From the NCBI GenBank assembly GCA_012960505.1, contig DUBC01000036.1, positions 62,001 to 126,000 on the forward strand: a stretch of DNA of 64,000 nt, read 5' to 3'. Numbering within the stretch: position 1 is the first letter of the stretch; the number at the start of each line of letters is the position of its first letter. This DNA is from Verrucomicrobiales bacterium. GTDB lineage: Bacteria > Verrucomicrobiota > Verrucomicrobiia > Verrucomicrobiales > DEV007. Below the pieces are notes generated by a model. It saw nothing but the letters and a program-made list of their open reading frames with translations, ran no database searches and was not told where the DNA came from. Of the stretch, positions 19,120 to 27,637 are shown piece by piece. The position numbers and the translations under genes were made by a program.

Positions 19120-20748
19120 ATGAAAATTGGAATAGCTCAATTAAATAATATTGTAGGCGATCTGCTAGGTAATGCTGAGGCTATTGTTTCAGCTTATAAT
19201 CAATTGGTCGCTAAAGGAGCAGATATTGTAATAACTCCTGAACTGTCATTGACTGGTTATCCCCCAAGAGATTTAGTGTTTAAATCGACTTTTGTTCCAA
19301 GGAACTTGGAGGCCCTAGACAATATTATGGCAAATGTGGGGTCCGTGCCTTTGATGGTTGGATATGTTGATTTTAATACGGGGGATGCTGGTAAGCCTTT
19401 CGAAAATGCAGTGGCTGTGCTTCAAGGTGGGAAAAAAATAGATAAGATTATCAAGTGTCTTTTGCCTACATATGATGTTTTTGATGAGGCTCGATATTTT
19501 CAACCCTCCAAAGAAGTGAAGCCTTTAATGCTATCTGGGTTAAGCGTTGGAGTGACAATTTGTGAAGATGTTTGGAGTGAGGATTTTCTGCCTTCAAATT
19601 TATACGTCAAGGACCCAGCCGGTTCATTGGCGGAGAAAGGGATAGACGTTCTCCTTAACCTTAGCGCTTCGCCATTCCATTCTGAAAAACCAAAAGAACG
19701 CCATTTCATGCTTTCGTTTCTAGCTCGAAGAATTGGGGTTCCGGTTATTTATTGCAATGCCATTGGGGGTAACGATCAATTAGTTTTTGATGGTAACTCA
19801 ATAGGGTATTCATCAGAAGGAGAAGTGATAGCGCAGTGCCCCGGATTTTGTGAGTGCTTAGAAATTGTGGACACAGAGGATGAGGCTAAAGCTTATCAAG
19901 TTTCAGATAGGCTTGAAGAATTATATAATGCTTTGGTTCTGGGATTGAGGGACTATATCCACAAGTGTGGTTTTAAAAAAGTTGTCATTGGATTGAGTGG
20001 GGGAATTGATTCGGCGTTAACTGCGGCCTTGGCGACTGGGGCGTTAGGTGCGGAGAATGTTCTTGGAGTTACGATGCCCAGTGAATTTAGTTCCTCTGGC
20101 AGCGTTGATGATTCTGAAAGCCTGGCAAAGAATCTAGGAATTGCTTTTGAAAAAATATCTATAGAAAAATCTTTTGAGTCTTTGAAGAATGATCTCAGCT
20201 CAATTTTTAGCGAGGCAGAAGAAGATATAACAGAAGAGAACATGCAGGCCAGACTAAGAGGCTTGCTGCTAATGTCTATATCCAATAAGAAGGGATGTTT
20301 ACTTTTAACCACAGGCAATAAAAGTGAATTGGCTGTTGGCTATTGTACTATCTATGGGGATATGTGTGGAGGTCTTGCCGTCATTAGTGATCTTCCGAAA
20401 ATGACTGTTTATGAATTGTCTAGATGGATAAATCGTGAAGATGAGGTCATTCCTCAGAATACCATTGATAAACCTCCTAGTGCTGAATTAAGACCTAATC
20501 AGAAGGATCAGGACACATTGCCCGAATATGAATTGCTTGATCAAATATTGGAAATGTATGTTGATGATGCCTTGAGCGTTTCTGACATTATTAATAAAGG
20601 CTATGACAAGGAAACTGTGGATTGGATTTCCAGAAGAGTTGACTTGAATGAATGGAAAAGAGGGCAAGCAGCGCCTGGACTAAGAGTCACTTCGAAGGCT
20701 TTTGGAATAGGGCGTCGCATTCCTATTGCACAAAATTTTCGTGGCTAA
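19120..20748 (+). CDS. nadE: glutamine-dependent NAD+ synthetase
   Basis: Makes NAD+ from deamido-NAD+ using ammonia from glutamine. From ATG 19120 the protein has 542 residues in two domains. The N-terminal nitrilase-type glutaminase carries Glu41 (TPELSLTGY), Lys112 (IIKCLLPTYDVF) and Cys148 (TICEDVW), a complete triad. The C-terminal synthetase carries the ATP pyrophosphatase P-loop SGGIDS at 293-298. The reading frame is open further upstream (to 19006), but that overlaps the CPBP gene and adds no homologous sequence, so the ATG directly after the CPBP stop is chosen. Part of the + strand operon from 17166. Confidence 0.96.
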   Translation: MKIGIAQLNNIVGDLLGNAEAIVSAYNQLVAKGADIVITPELSLTGYPPRDLVFKSTFVPRNLEALDNIMANVGSVPLMVGYVDFNTGDAGKPFENAVAVLQGGKKIDKIIKCLLPTYDVFDEARYFQPSKEVKPLMLSGLSVGVTICEDVWSEDFLPSNLYVKDPAGSLAEKGIDVLLNLSASPFHSEKPKERHFMLSFLARRIGVPVIYCNAIGGNDQLVFDGNSIGYSSEGEVIAQCPGFCECLEIVDTEDEAKAYQVSDRLEELYNALVLGLRDYIHKCGFKKVVIGLSGGIDSALTAALATGALGAENVLGVTMPSEFSSSGSVDDSESLAKNLGIAFEKISIEKSFESLKNDLSSIFSEAEEDITEENMQARLRGLLLMSISNKKGCLLLTTGNKSELAVGYCTIYGDMCGGLAVISDLPKMTVYELSRWINREDEVIPQNTIDKPPSAELRPNQKDQDTLPEYELLDQILEMYVDDALSVSDIINKGYDKETVDWISRRVDLNEWKRGQAAPGLRVTSKAFGIGRRIPIAQNFRG

Positions 20749-20792
20749 GGTAGCGGCTTGACCTGGGAGCCCACAGCGCAGATGTTTTGAAT

Positions 20793-21890
20793 ATGCTTGA
20801 TCCTTGTGAATTTTCCAATCAGCAGCTTCGCGATTTAGTTCCCTATGAGCCGGGTAAGCCCATAGAGGATGTTGCACGTGAGCTTGGAATTGATCCTGAT
20901 GATATTATTAAATTGGCATCTAATGAGAATCCATTAGGGCCTTCACCTAAAGCCGTTGAGGTGATGAAAAGTACTGCAGATCAGGTCAATATTTATCCGG
21001 ATGGTGGGGGTTGGAAGTTGCGTAATGCGATTGCAGAGAAATTCTCTCTCAGCATGGATAACGTCGTTTTAGGTAATGGATCTAATGAAATTATAGAATT
21101 TATTGGTCATGCATTTCTTAGTCCTGGAGATCAAATTATTGCAGCTGAACATGCTTTTGTTGTTTATAAGCTAATGGCAACTCTTTTTGGGGCAGAAACT
21201 ATTGAGATTCCCGATCCGGGATTTGTCCATGATTTAGAGGCGATGGCTGATGCGGTAACAGAACGGACTAAGGAGATTTTCATAGCTAATCCTAATAATC
21301 CAACAGGTACTCTCGTCACTCAGGAACAAATTGATCGTTTTATGGATCGTGTTCCTGACCGCGTCATTGTTGTTTTTGATGAAGCTTATTATGAATTCTT
21401 AGACGTTCCCCCTGATACATTAAAGTATGTTCGTGAAGGTCGTAACGTGGTGGTAATGCGTACTTTTTCTAAGATACATGGACTCGCAGGATTAAGAATC
21501 GGTTATGGTCTTGCTCCCTCTGGTCTGGCTTCTGTTTTACAGAAGACGCGTCAACCATTTAATGCAAACCACTTAGCGCAGGAAGCCGCGGTGGCTGCTC
21601 TTGCTGATGAAGAGCACCAATTTCAGACAAAGAGGATTACAGATGAGGGGCGTCAATTTTTTCAAAAATCCTTTGATGAGTTGGGGCTCGAATACATACC
21701 AAGTTATGCAAACTTTGTCTTGGTTAAGGTCGGAGATGGGGATGCAGTTTTTGATGCACTGCTTCGCAAGGGAGTAATTGTGAGAGCAATGCGAAGTTAT
21801 AAATTGTCTGAATGGGTTAGGATATCCATTGGCATAAAAGAGGAAAATCAGCGCTGTGTGGAATTATTAAAAGAGGCCGTTCTTGGCTGA
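20793..21890 (+). CDS. hisC: histidinol-phosphate aminotransferase
   Basis: PLP enzyme that converts imidazole acetol-phosphate to histidinol phosphate in histidine synthesis; 365 residues from ATG 20793 (an in-frame TTG lies 6 nt earlier). Motifs: LASNENPLGPSP near 45, GNGSNEIIEFIGHAF near 92, ANPNNPTGTLV near 167, FDEAYYEF near 195 and the PLP lysine Lys227 in TFSKIHGLAGLRIGYG. The N-terminal YEPGKPIEDVARELG is the usual HisC opening. No other his genes are nearby, so identification is by sequence alone; related enzymes can also act on aromatic amino acids. Confidence 0.92.
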   Translation: MLDPCEFSNQQLRDLVPYEPGKPIEDVARELGIDPDDIIKLASNENPLGPSPKAVEVMKSTADQVNIYPDGGGWKLRNAIAEKFSLSMDNVVLGNGSNEIIEFIGHAFLSPGDQIIAAEHAFVVYKLMATLFGAETIEIPDPGFVHDLEAMADAVTERTKEIFIANPNNPTGTLVTQEQIDRFMDRVPDRVIVVFDEAYYEFLDVPPDTLKYVREGRNVVVMRTFSKIHGLAGLRIGYGLAPSGLASVLQKTRQPFNANHLAQEAAVAALADEEHQFQTKRITDEGRQFFQKSFDELGLEYIPSYANFVLVKVGDGDAVFDALLRKGVIVRAMRSYKLSEWVRISIGIKEENQRCVELLKEAVLG

Positions 21891-21902
21891 TAAATTAAAA
21901 AC

Positions 21903-23252
21903 GTGGAAGATACTATTGTAGCGATAGCTAGTCCCCCGGGTCAGGGTGCAGTGGCTATTTTGCGAGTTTCTGGGTCAGAGTCTATCCCAATTGCTAAGAG
22001 GGTTTTTCGACCTAAAAATTCCCAATCCAAATGGCTGCCTCGAGTCCTTTTGCTGGGCACTATTGTTAATTCTGACGATGAAACAATAGATCAAGTGTTG
22101 TTGAGTGTTTTTATGGGTCCGGCAAGTTACACGGGTGAGAATCTTGTTGAAATTACATGTCACGGAGGAATGTTCGTCACTCAGGCCGTATTGGATACGA
22201 TAATTTCAACCGGAGCCAGGCTAGCGGACCCAGGAGAATTTTCAAAACGATCTTTCCTGAACGGTAAAATGGATTTGACGCAAGCTGAAGCTGTGATGGA
22301 CCTTATCAGTGCTAGGACAGCACTTGCACTCAGAGCTGCAAACAGTCAATTAGAAGGGCGACTTGGAAATCGTATCAGTGAGCTCAAACAAAGCTTGCTT
22401 GCCATTTTGGCTCACGTTGAAGCTTATATTGATTTTCCTGAAGAGGACATTGATCCAGATGCTAACGAATCAATTATTCAAAAGCTTATAATTTTATCGG
22501 AGAGCGTTGGAAATTTAATTAAAACAGCAGAGCAGGGTAGGATTCTTAGGGAAGGGTTGCACGTCGTCATATCTGGTCCGCCTAACGCAGGTAAATCAAG
22601 TTTGCTTAACTCGTTGCTGGGATATGAGCGAGCAATAGTAAGTGATCTGGCTGGGACCACTAGAGATACGATCGAAGAGATGATTAACTTGAAGGGGATA
22701 CCGGTAAGATTAACTGATACTGCAGGGATTAGAGAAGTTGAGGAATTAATCGAAAGTGAAGGAGTTCTCAGAGCTAAGCGTGAACTGAAGCGTGCGGATT
22801 TGATCCTTACTGTTGTTGATGCAACGATAGATAAAAAAGAAAACGAAAAGATTAAATCTGTCTCTAGTGACGAGCTCAATCATATAAAAGTATTTAATAA
22901 GGCTGATTTAGGGATTCATAATTCCTACAAAGGAGAAGAAGGCGTTCAGATTTCCTGTTTGGAGGGGACAGGAATTGAATTGTTGGTAGGATTGATTGTT
23001 GAATCATGCTTAGGAGAAAATGATCATTTTGCTAAAAATTTAATAGCAGTCAATTCTAGACATAGGGCATGCTTGGAAAGTGCTCATTCGAATGTAAATA
23101 ATGCTATTAACGCTTTTAAAGAAGGGGTTGAACCTGAGTTCATTTCTGTGGATCTACGAGAGGCTCTCGATTCGGTCGGTGAAATAGTTGGAAAGGCAGA
23201 TGTGGAAGATCTTTTGGGTGAGATTTTTTCTTCTTTTTGTATAGGTAAATAA
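21903..23252 (+). CDS. mnmE: tRNA-5-carboxymethylaminomethyl-2-thiouridine synthesis GTPase
   Basis: GTPase that works with MnmG to modify U34 of certain tRNAs. It has 449 residues, starting at GTG 21903, as no ATG fits the frame. The N-terminal tetrahydrofolate-binding domain begins EDTIVAIASPPGQGA. G1 is GPPNAGKSS from residue 225, switch II/G3 is LTDTAGIR, and G4 is FNKAD. The C-terminal FCIGK gives the invariant CxGK cysteine. It is the last gene of the + strand run from dacA-like to here, 12 bp after hisC, and converges with fucU. It appears complete. Confidence 0.96.
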   Translation: MEDTIVAIASPPGQGAVAILRVSGSESIPIAKRVFRPKNSQSKWLPRVLLLGTIVNSDDETIDQVLLSVFMGPASYTGENLVEITCHGGMFVTQAVLDTIISTGARLADPGEFSKRSFLNGKMDLTQAEAVMDLISARTALALRAANSQLEGRLGNRISELKQSLLAILAHVEAYIDFPEEDIDPDANESIIQKLIILSESVGNLIKTAEQGRILREGLHVVISGPPNAGKSSLLNSLLGYERAIVSDLAGTTRDTIEEMINLKGIPVRLTDTAGIREVEELIESEGVLRAKRELKRADLILTVVDATIDKKENEKIKSVSSDELNHIKVFNKADLGIHNSYKGEEGVQISCLEGTGIELLVGLIVESCLGENDHFAKNLIAVNSRHRACLESAHSNVNNAINAFKEGVEPEFISVDLREALDSVGEIVGKADVEDLLGEIFSSFCIGK

Positions 23253-23297
23253 ATTATTGGCGAACTAAGTGGCCTAAATTTAGCTATTAATTTCAGA

Positions 23298-23741
23298 TTA
23301 ATTTTGTGCAGAGCAAGGAGTTACACCTTTCTTGAGGATTAGGTTGGCATACTTTTCAGTGTCCCCGCTTGCAATAATTACAAATGCTGACCTGCTTCTT
23401 TCATAAAAACTAAATCGTTCCAATTTTCCGATTTTTAATTCTTTGGTGTGGTGTTTCTGGATAATTTTTGAGTACTCGTTTTCTATATTGTGATTGGTAT
23501 CGTCTCCTTCTACTGTGGCCATCATTGTGGCTGGCGAAGTCACAAAATCATCCAATGCAAAAAGTGGTAGGATGGCTTCCAGTAGGGCGCTAATTTTCAA
23601 ACCATCTGCTCTTATGCATCTGGGATCCAGGCTTTCCGCAGGAAAGTGAGCATCAGCAAATACTATCTCATCTCCATGCCCCATTAAGGATAGGGTTTTT
23701 AGTAATTCCGGGCTAATTAATGGGGAGATTCCTATTAGCAT
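23298..23741 (-). CDS. RbsD/FucU family sugar mutarotase
   Basis: Small enzyme of the RbsD/FucU family that interconverts sugar anomers, probably L-fucose by similarity to FucU. It has 147 residues with the conserved MGHGDEIVFADAHFPAES (catalytic His in GHGD) near residues 20-37, the IRADGLKISALLEAILPLF segment, and FYERSRSAFVIIASGD near the C-terminus. It lies 68 bp downstream of the PQQ-propeller gene on the same strand and may be co-transcribed with it. This suggests that the sugar released by the neighbouring secreted proteins includes fucose or a related sugar. Confidence 0.85.
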   Translation of the reverse strand: MLIGISPLISPELLKTLSLMGHGDEIVFADAHFPAESLDPRCIRADGLKISALLEAILPLFALDDFVTSPATMMATVEGDDTNHNIENEYSKIIQKHHTKELKIGKLERFSFYERSRSAFVIIASGDTEKYANLILKKGVTPCSAQN

Positions 23742-23809
23742 TGAGATTTTGCAGTGCCCTAATTTGCCCAGATATTTGATATCATCGGCAGGAGCAGGCT
23801 GATTAATTA

Positions 23810-25024
23810 TTATTTCGGATTAGAAATTTTCCATAGGTGATGATCGCTTCGAACATAAAGTGAATCATTGGCTATGGCAGGTGTCCCAAGAATGGTTTCT
23901 CCTAATTCAATCGTTCCGGTGATCTTTCCTTCTTTGCCGCTGAGATCAACGGATTGTAGTAAACCCTTGCGTTCGGATGCAATGTAAATATGTCCTTTGC
24001 TGGCGACTGGAGATCCACTGAAGGGACCCTCTAAACGAAGTCTCCATAGTCTTTCTCCGGTGTCTTTTTTTGCAGCGTTCAATACTCCAGCGCGGTTAAT
24101 AATAAATATTTTATCATCAACAATGATAGGACTTGCAGTTCCAGGTCGCAATTGAGGCTCTTGCCACAATATTTCTGGTGTATTATTATCATTTCTTGGC
24201 TTGAGTGCTGTTATGCCATTTGATGGAATAAATATGGTCGATCCATCCTTTGATGCTACGCTTGAAGGAATGGTGGCGGCCCCTTCCCCGTAAGACCATA
24301 AAATTCTACCTGACGAAGCTTCAATCGCTGAAACTCCTTCACTTCCCTGTATAGCAACAACATTTTTTTCGACTTTGATGGGTGAGGTCCAATTAGCTTT
24401 CTTTGTACGGGGAAATTTCCAAATGTTGGTTCCTTTATTTAAATCAATTCCTGCAGTAAAAGATTCACTGTCGTTTTCAACTTGAACGATCAAAGTGTTA
24501 GATACGATTATTGGGGAGCTTGCCAGGCCAAGGCTATTACTAGCATTTGGGTAATCTTTCATCAGAGCTCTCATCCATTTTAAGTTTCCATTAAGATCAA
24601 GGCAGATGAGATCATTGCTCGAGTAAAGTGCATAAATGCGCTTACCGTCACTGGCTGGTGTTGGAGCAGCAACGCATGTTTTTTCGTGACAAATGGTTCG
24701 GCCTGTTGCCCAAAATTCACGAGACCATAGAGTTGTTCCGTCATCGGAGTTGAAGCACATTATGTGAAGCCGGCTTTGATCTGTAGTGCTTGCGGCTGTA
24801 AGGAAAATGCGGTTACCAATTATTATCGGACTAGAAAGGCCTCTGCCAGGTAAGCTCTTTTTCCATGCGATGTTTTTTTCACTTGAAATGGAAGTAGGTA
24901 ATTTTGATGAGTCAGCAATGCCTCGGTGATCAGTTCCTCTGAACTGTAGCCAATCTTCTGCGTTCAGTAATTGTGCTGATGAGGAGATACTTAATGCAGC
25001 TAGTAAATTTAATATGGTCTTCAT
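23810..25024 (-). CDS. secreted PQQ-like beta-propeller repeat protein
   Basis: A 404-residue protein with an N-terminal Sec signal (about 1-22, ending LLNAEDW), then a seven- to eight-bladed PQQ-type propeller. Blades show the repeating pattern of WxFRG, G-R-x-LW and SSPII/ASP-type strands. It opens with DWLQFRGTDHRGI, the start seen in PVC outer-membrane PQQ-like proteins. It lacks the Trp-docking and Ca2+ features needed for a true quinoprotein, so catalysis is doubtful; it may be a scaffold. Its start overlaps the stop of the HEAT-like gene upstream by 4 nt. Compare the paralogue at 38436. Confidence 0.85.
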   Translation of the reverse strand: MKTILNLLAALSISSSAQLLNAEDWLQFRGTDHRGIADSSKLPTSISSEKNIAWKKSLPGRGLSSPIIIGNRIFLTAASTTDQSRLHIMCFNSDDGTTLWSREFWATGRTICHEKTCVAAPTPASDGKRIYALYSSNDLICLDLNGNLKWMRALMKDYPNASNSLGLASSPIIVSNTLIVQVENDSESFTAGIDLNKGTNIWKFPRTKKANWTSPIKVEKNVVAIQGSEGVSAIEASSGRILWSYGEGAATIPSSVASKDGSTIFIPSNGITALKPRNDNNTPEILWQEPQLRPGTASPIIVDDKIFIINRAGVLNAAKKDTGERLWRLRLEGPFSGSPVASKGHIYIASERKGLLQSVDLSGKEGKITGTIELGETILGTPAIANDSLYVRSDHHLWKISNPK

Positions 25025-26184
25025 GATTTTGATCTTCTTGGTCGGCGTGATTGTTTTTCAGATTGTGGAGTGGGTTTGCGGTTTGATGCTAAGATGGCTA
25101 CGCCGCTTTCATCACAGACCCTTAATTGAAACTCCCACTGGACTGTCCATTCTTCTGTCTGTTCGTTCTGACAGGCTTTAACAAGAATTGTGTTTTTGCC
25201 TTCTTTTAGCTGAATGTTCAATTTGTATTGATCGATGCGCTGTCCTCTGTGGTATTCGTCACGGCCGAAAATGTATTTTCCGTTCACCCATATCTTCCAC
25301 GCATTTTTGCATCCTAGTCGAAGTTCTGCTGTCCTTGAGGATTTTGATTCAAATTCTGTATATGCATAGGCGGTCGTTTCTTTTAGCATTCCAAAAGGTT
25401 TATTTAGATCGATTTTACCGAGAGAATCTGAACTGGCCAGAGATACCCATTCAGTTTCCTTTTCCTTTCCCTTATACTTAGCGCTGAAATTAATTTCCTC
25501 TTCGGGTGGAAAAATTGTTTCAAAACCTTTTCGTTCAGTATTATCAAATGGGCCAATTACATTCCACCGCATGAGAAACCCGAAATGTTTAGGTAAATCC
25601 ACTTCAATTCCAAGTTCTTTAAGGGATTTGGAGATGGGGTTAACTTGGTTTTCTTCAACCGCTGCATTCAGGGCTTGTCGATATATTAGTATTGCTGCTG
25701 ATTTTTTTCCTTCTTTCTTCAATGAGGAGGCTTGATCAATGAGTGAAGAGATTGCGTCACGGCGCAGTTCAGGACTAGGATCATTAAGGAGGCCAGGGAT
25801 TAAAGCTTTTGCCGTGATTGGTTCATTCTTTTTGATTAGCTCGAAGGCAAAACGCCTTGCTTTAGGAGGATGAGATTGATCCATGAAATATTCACCAAGA
25901 GGATCAATTGCTGTTTGTCCTGATTTTTCTAGATTTTTGGCTATAACTTCGGCGGCCGAACGCAACCAGTTAGAGGCAATTGGACCAGCCTTATCCATGG
26001 CATCAAAAACCATTATTAAGGAGTTAACGTCTGCGTTTTCAGTAATCTTTGACCATGCTTCTGCAGCTTTGCTATTACCTTTGCCTTCAGGTCCAACTTC
26101 TAAAATTGTTTTTATTGAATCTGGAGAAGAGCAAAGGATAGTTGATGTAGTTAACAGTAAAATAAGAGCCAGAGTCCTTTTCAT
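25021..26184 (-). CDS. secreted HEAT-like repeat protein with beta-sandwich C-terminus
   Basis: A 387-residue exported protein: signal peptide at about 1-20, then a helical region at 25-190 with HEAT-type periodicity (ELRRDAISSLIDQASSL). Then comes a PVC-typical block beginning WNVIGPFDNTERKGFETIFPPE (residues about 208-230), and a carbohydrate-binding-like beta sandwich with VNGKYIFGRDEYHRG. The tail is Arg/Lys-rich. It is the first gene of a three-gene operon with the PQQ-type protein (4-nt overlap) and FucU. The family is known in Verrucomicrobia and Planctomycetes by pattern, but its function is not. Confidence 0.7.
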   Translation of the reverse strand: MKRTLALILLLTTSTILCSSPDSIKTILEVGPEGKGNSKAAEAWSKITENADVNSLIMVFDAMDKAGPIASNWLRSAAEVIAKNLEKSGQTAIDPLGEYFMDQSHPPKARRFAFELIKKNEPITAKALIPGLLNDPSPELRRDAISSLIDQASSLKKEGKKSAAILIYRQALNAAVEENQVNPISKSLKELGIEVDLPKHFGFLMRWNVIGPFDNTERKGFETIFPPEEEINFSAKYKGKEKETEWVSLASSDSLGKIDLNKPFGMLKETTAYAYTEFESKSSRTAELRLGCKNAWKIWVNGKYIFGRDEYHRGQRIDQYKLNIQLKEGKNTILVKACQNEQTEEWTVQWEFQLRVCDESGVAILASNRKPTPQSEKQSRRPRRSKS

Positions 26185-26265
26185 GGTTTAATATTAGTGA
26201 TTTAATAAGGGAAAGATCAAGCACGTCGATGTTGAATTAATGAATAGTCTGGTCAATATATAATT
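26185..26265. promoter_or_regulatory. divergent intergenic region between the HEAT-like gene and Gfo/Idh
   Basis: 81 AT-rich bases between divergent genes must hold both promoters. I see no clear operator or convincing -35/-10 pair. Confidence 0.4.
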
Positions 26266-27612
26266 ATGTCTCAAAAATGCTCACATCTGACATCGCGCCG
26301 TCATTTTATTAAATCAGCCGGAATTACAGCGCTTTCTGCTCCGTTTGTCACTTCCGGTTTATTAGCCAATCCTCCGAGTGAGCGGTTGAGGCATGCTAGT
26401 TTTGGAGCTAGTGGAATGGCCGGTGCGGATATCGGATCGCTTTCAAGGAGTAATCATTTCGAATTGGTAGCAGTAGCTGATGTGGATTTAAAGAGAGCGG
26501 AAAGTATTCGGAAAAGATTTCCAAAGGCAAAGTTTTATCAGGACTGGCGTGAACTTTTGGATAAAGAAAGTAAAAATATTGATTCGGTAAACGTATCTAC
26601 GCCAGATCATATGCATGGTCCGATTGGGCTAGCGGCAATGGATTTAGGGAAGCATTGCTATGGGCAGAAGCCATTAGCTCAAAATCTGCGGGAATGCAGA
26701 GCTATGGCTGAGATGGCAAAAAAGAATAAGCTAATGACCCAAATGGGGATTCAGATTTCTTCCGCTTTTACAGAAAGATTAGTAGTGAGTTTGGTTCAGA
26801 GTGGAACAATAGGAAAAGTTACTAGAGTCCATTCTTTTTCAAGTAAGAAGTGGGGAGACTTGGGGCCTGTGCCTCAGACAAAAGACAAGATTCCTGAAGG
26901 TTTTGACTGGGATCTTTGGTTAGGTGTTGCTAAGCATAGGCCATACATTGCTGGTTATTACCATCCAGGGAACTGGCGCAAGAGACGTGATTTCGGAACT
27001 GGAACATTTGGCGATATGGGCTGTCACATTTTTAGCGGTTGGTATCGTTCATTAGGTCTAACTTCACCTTTGTCGGTAGTCTCTCATGGGCCTGCGTCCA
27101 ATCAGCACAACTGGGCCATTAATGCAAAGATTGATTATGTGTTTCCTTCAACTAAGTATACAAAGGATGGGAACGTTTCAGTTACGTGGTATGATGGTAA
27201 TGCGAGGCCACCAAAAGAAGTTGCAGATTTGGTGAATGGTAAGGTTCCAGGACAAGGAAGTATTATAATTGGTACTGAGGGAGTCTTGCTCGCCCCTCAT
27301 ATGTCCACGCCGACTCTTTATCCTGGTCAGAAATATGAAGGGTTCAAGTATCCAAAGTTAGAGCCTAGGGATCATTATATGGAGTATGTAGATGCTGCAC
27401 GTGGAGCCAGTGGTAAAAAACCTTCAGCGAATTTTGATGATTATTCCGGACCCTTGACTGAGACTGTTTTACTGGGTTGTTTAGCGACGCTCTTCCCAGG
27501 AGAGAAACTTGATTGGGACACAGAAAAACTCAAAGTTACGAACAATGTGAAGGCGGATCTTCAGGTAGGGAGGGATTACAGGGATGGTTGGAAGCCGAAA
27601 TCGCTTATCTAA
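26266..27612 (+). CDS. Gfo/Idh/MocA oxidoreductase with Tat-type signal
   Basis: A 448-residue oxidoreductase with a twin-arginine-like N-terminus (SRRHFIKSAGITALSAPFV, residues 10-28), typical of PVC exported Gfo/Idh proteins. The Rossmann part has FGASGMAGADIGSLS, and the EKP-type motif reads GQKPLAQN, retaining the Lys but with Gln for Glu, as is usual in this subfamily. The middle segment WDLWLGVAKHRPYIAGYYHPGNWRK is family-conserved. It stands alone on the + strand between two minus-strand operons. It probably acts on a sugar or glycoside; substrate unknown. Confidence 0.88.
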   Translation: MSQKCSHLTSRRHFIKSAGITALSAPFVTSGLLANPPSERLRHASFGASGMAGADIGSLSRSNHFELVAVADVDLKRAESIRKRFPKAKFYQDWRELLDKESKNIDSVNVSTPDHMHGPIGLAAMDLGKHCYGQKPLAQNLRECRAMAEMAKKNKLMTQMGIQISSAFTERLVVSLVQSGTIGKVTRVHSFSSKKWGDLGPVPQTKDKIPEGFDWDLWLGVAKHRPYIAGYYHPGNWRKRRDFGTGTFGDMGCHIFSGWYRSLGLTSPLSVVSHGPASNQHNWAINAKIDYVFPSTKYTKDGNVSVTWYDGNARPPKEVADLVNGKVPGQGSIIIGTEGVLLAPHMSTPTLYPGQKYEGFKYPKLEPRDHYMEYVDAARGASGKKPSANFDDYSGPLTETVLLGCLATLFPGEKLDWDTEKLKVTNNVKADLQVGRDYRDGWKPKSLI

Positions 27613-27637
27613 TCCTGATAATAGTTGGCGTCATTTA

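Noticed and set aside
23810..25024. True PQQ-dependent dehydrogenase
   Set aside because: The propeller lacks the visible catalytic Asp and disulphide features of quinoproteins, so only the repeat family is claimed.
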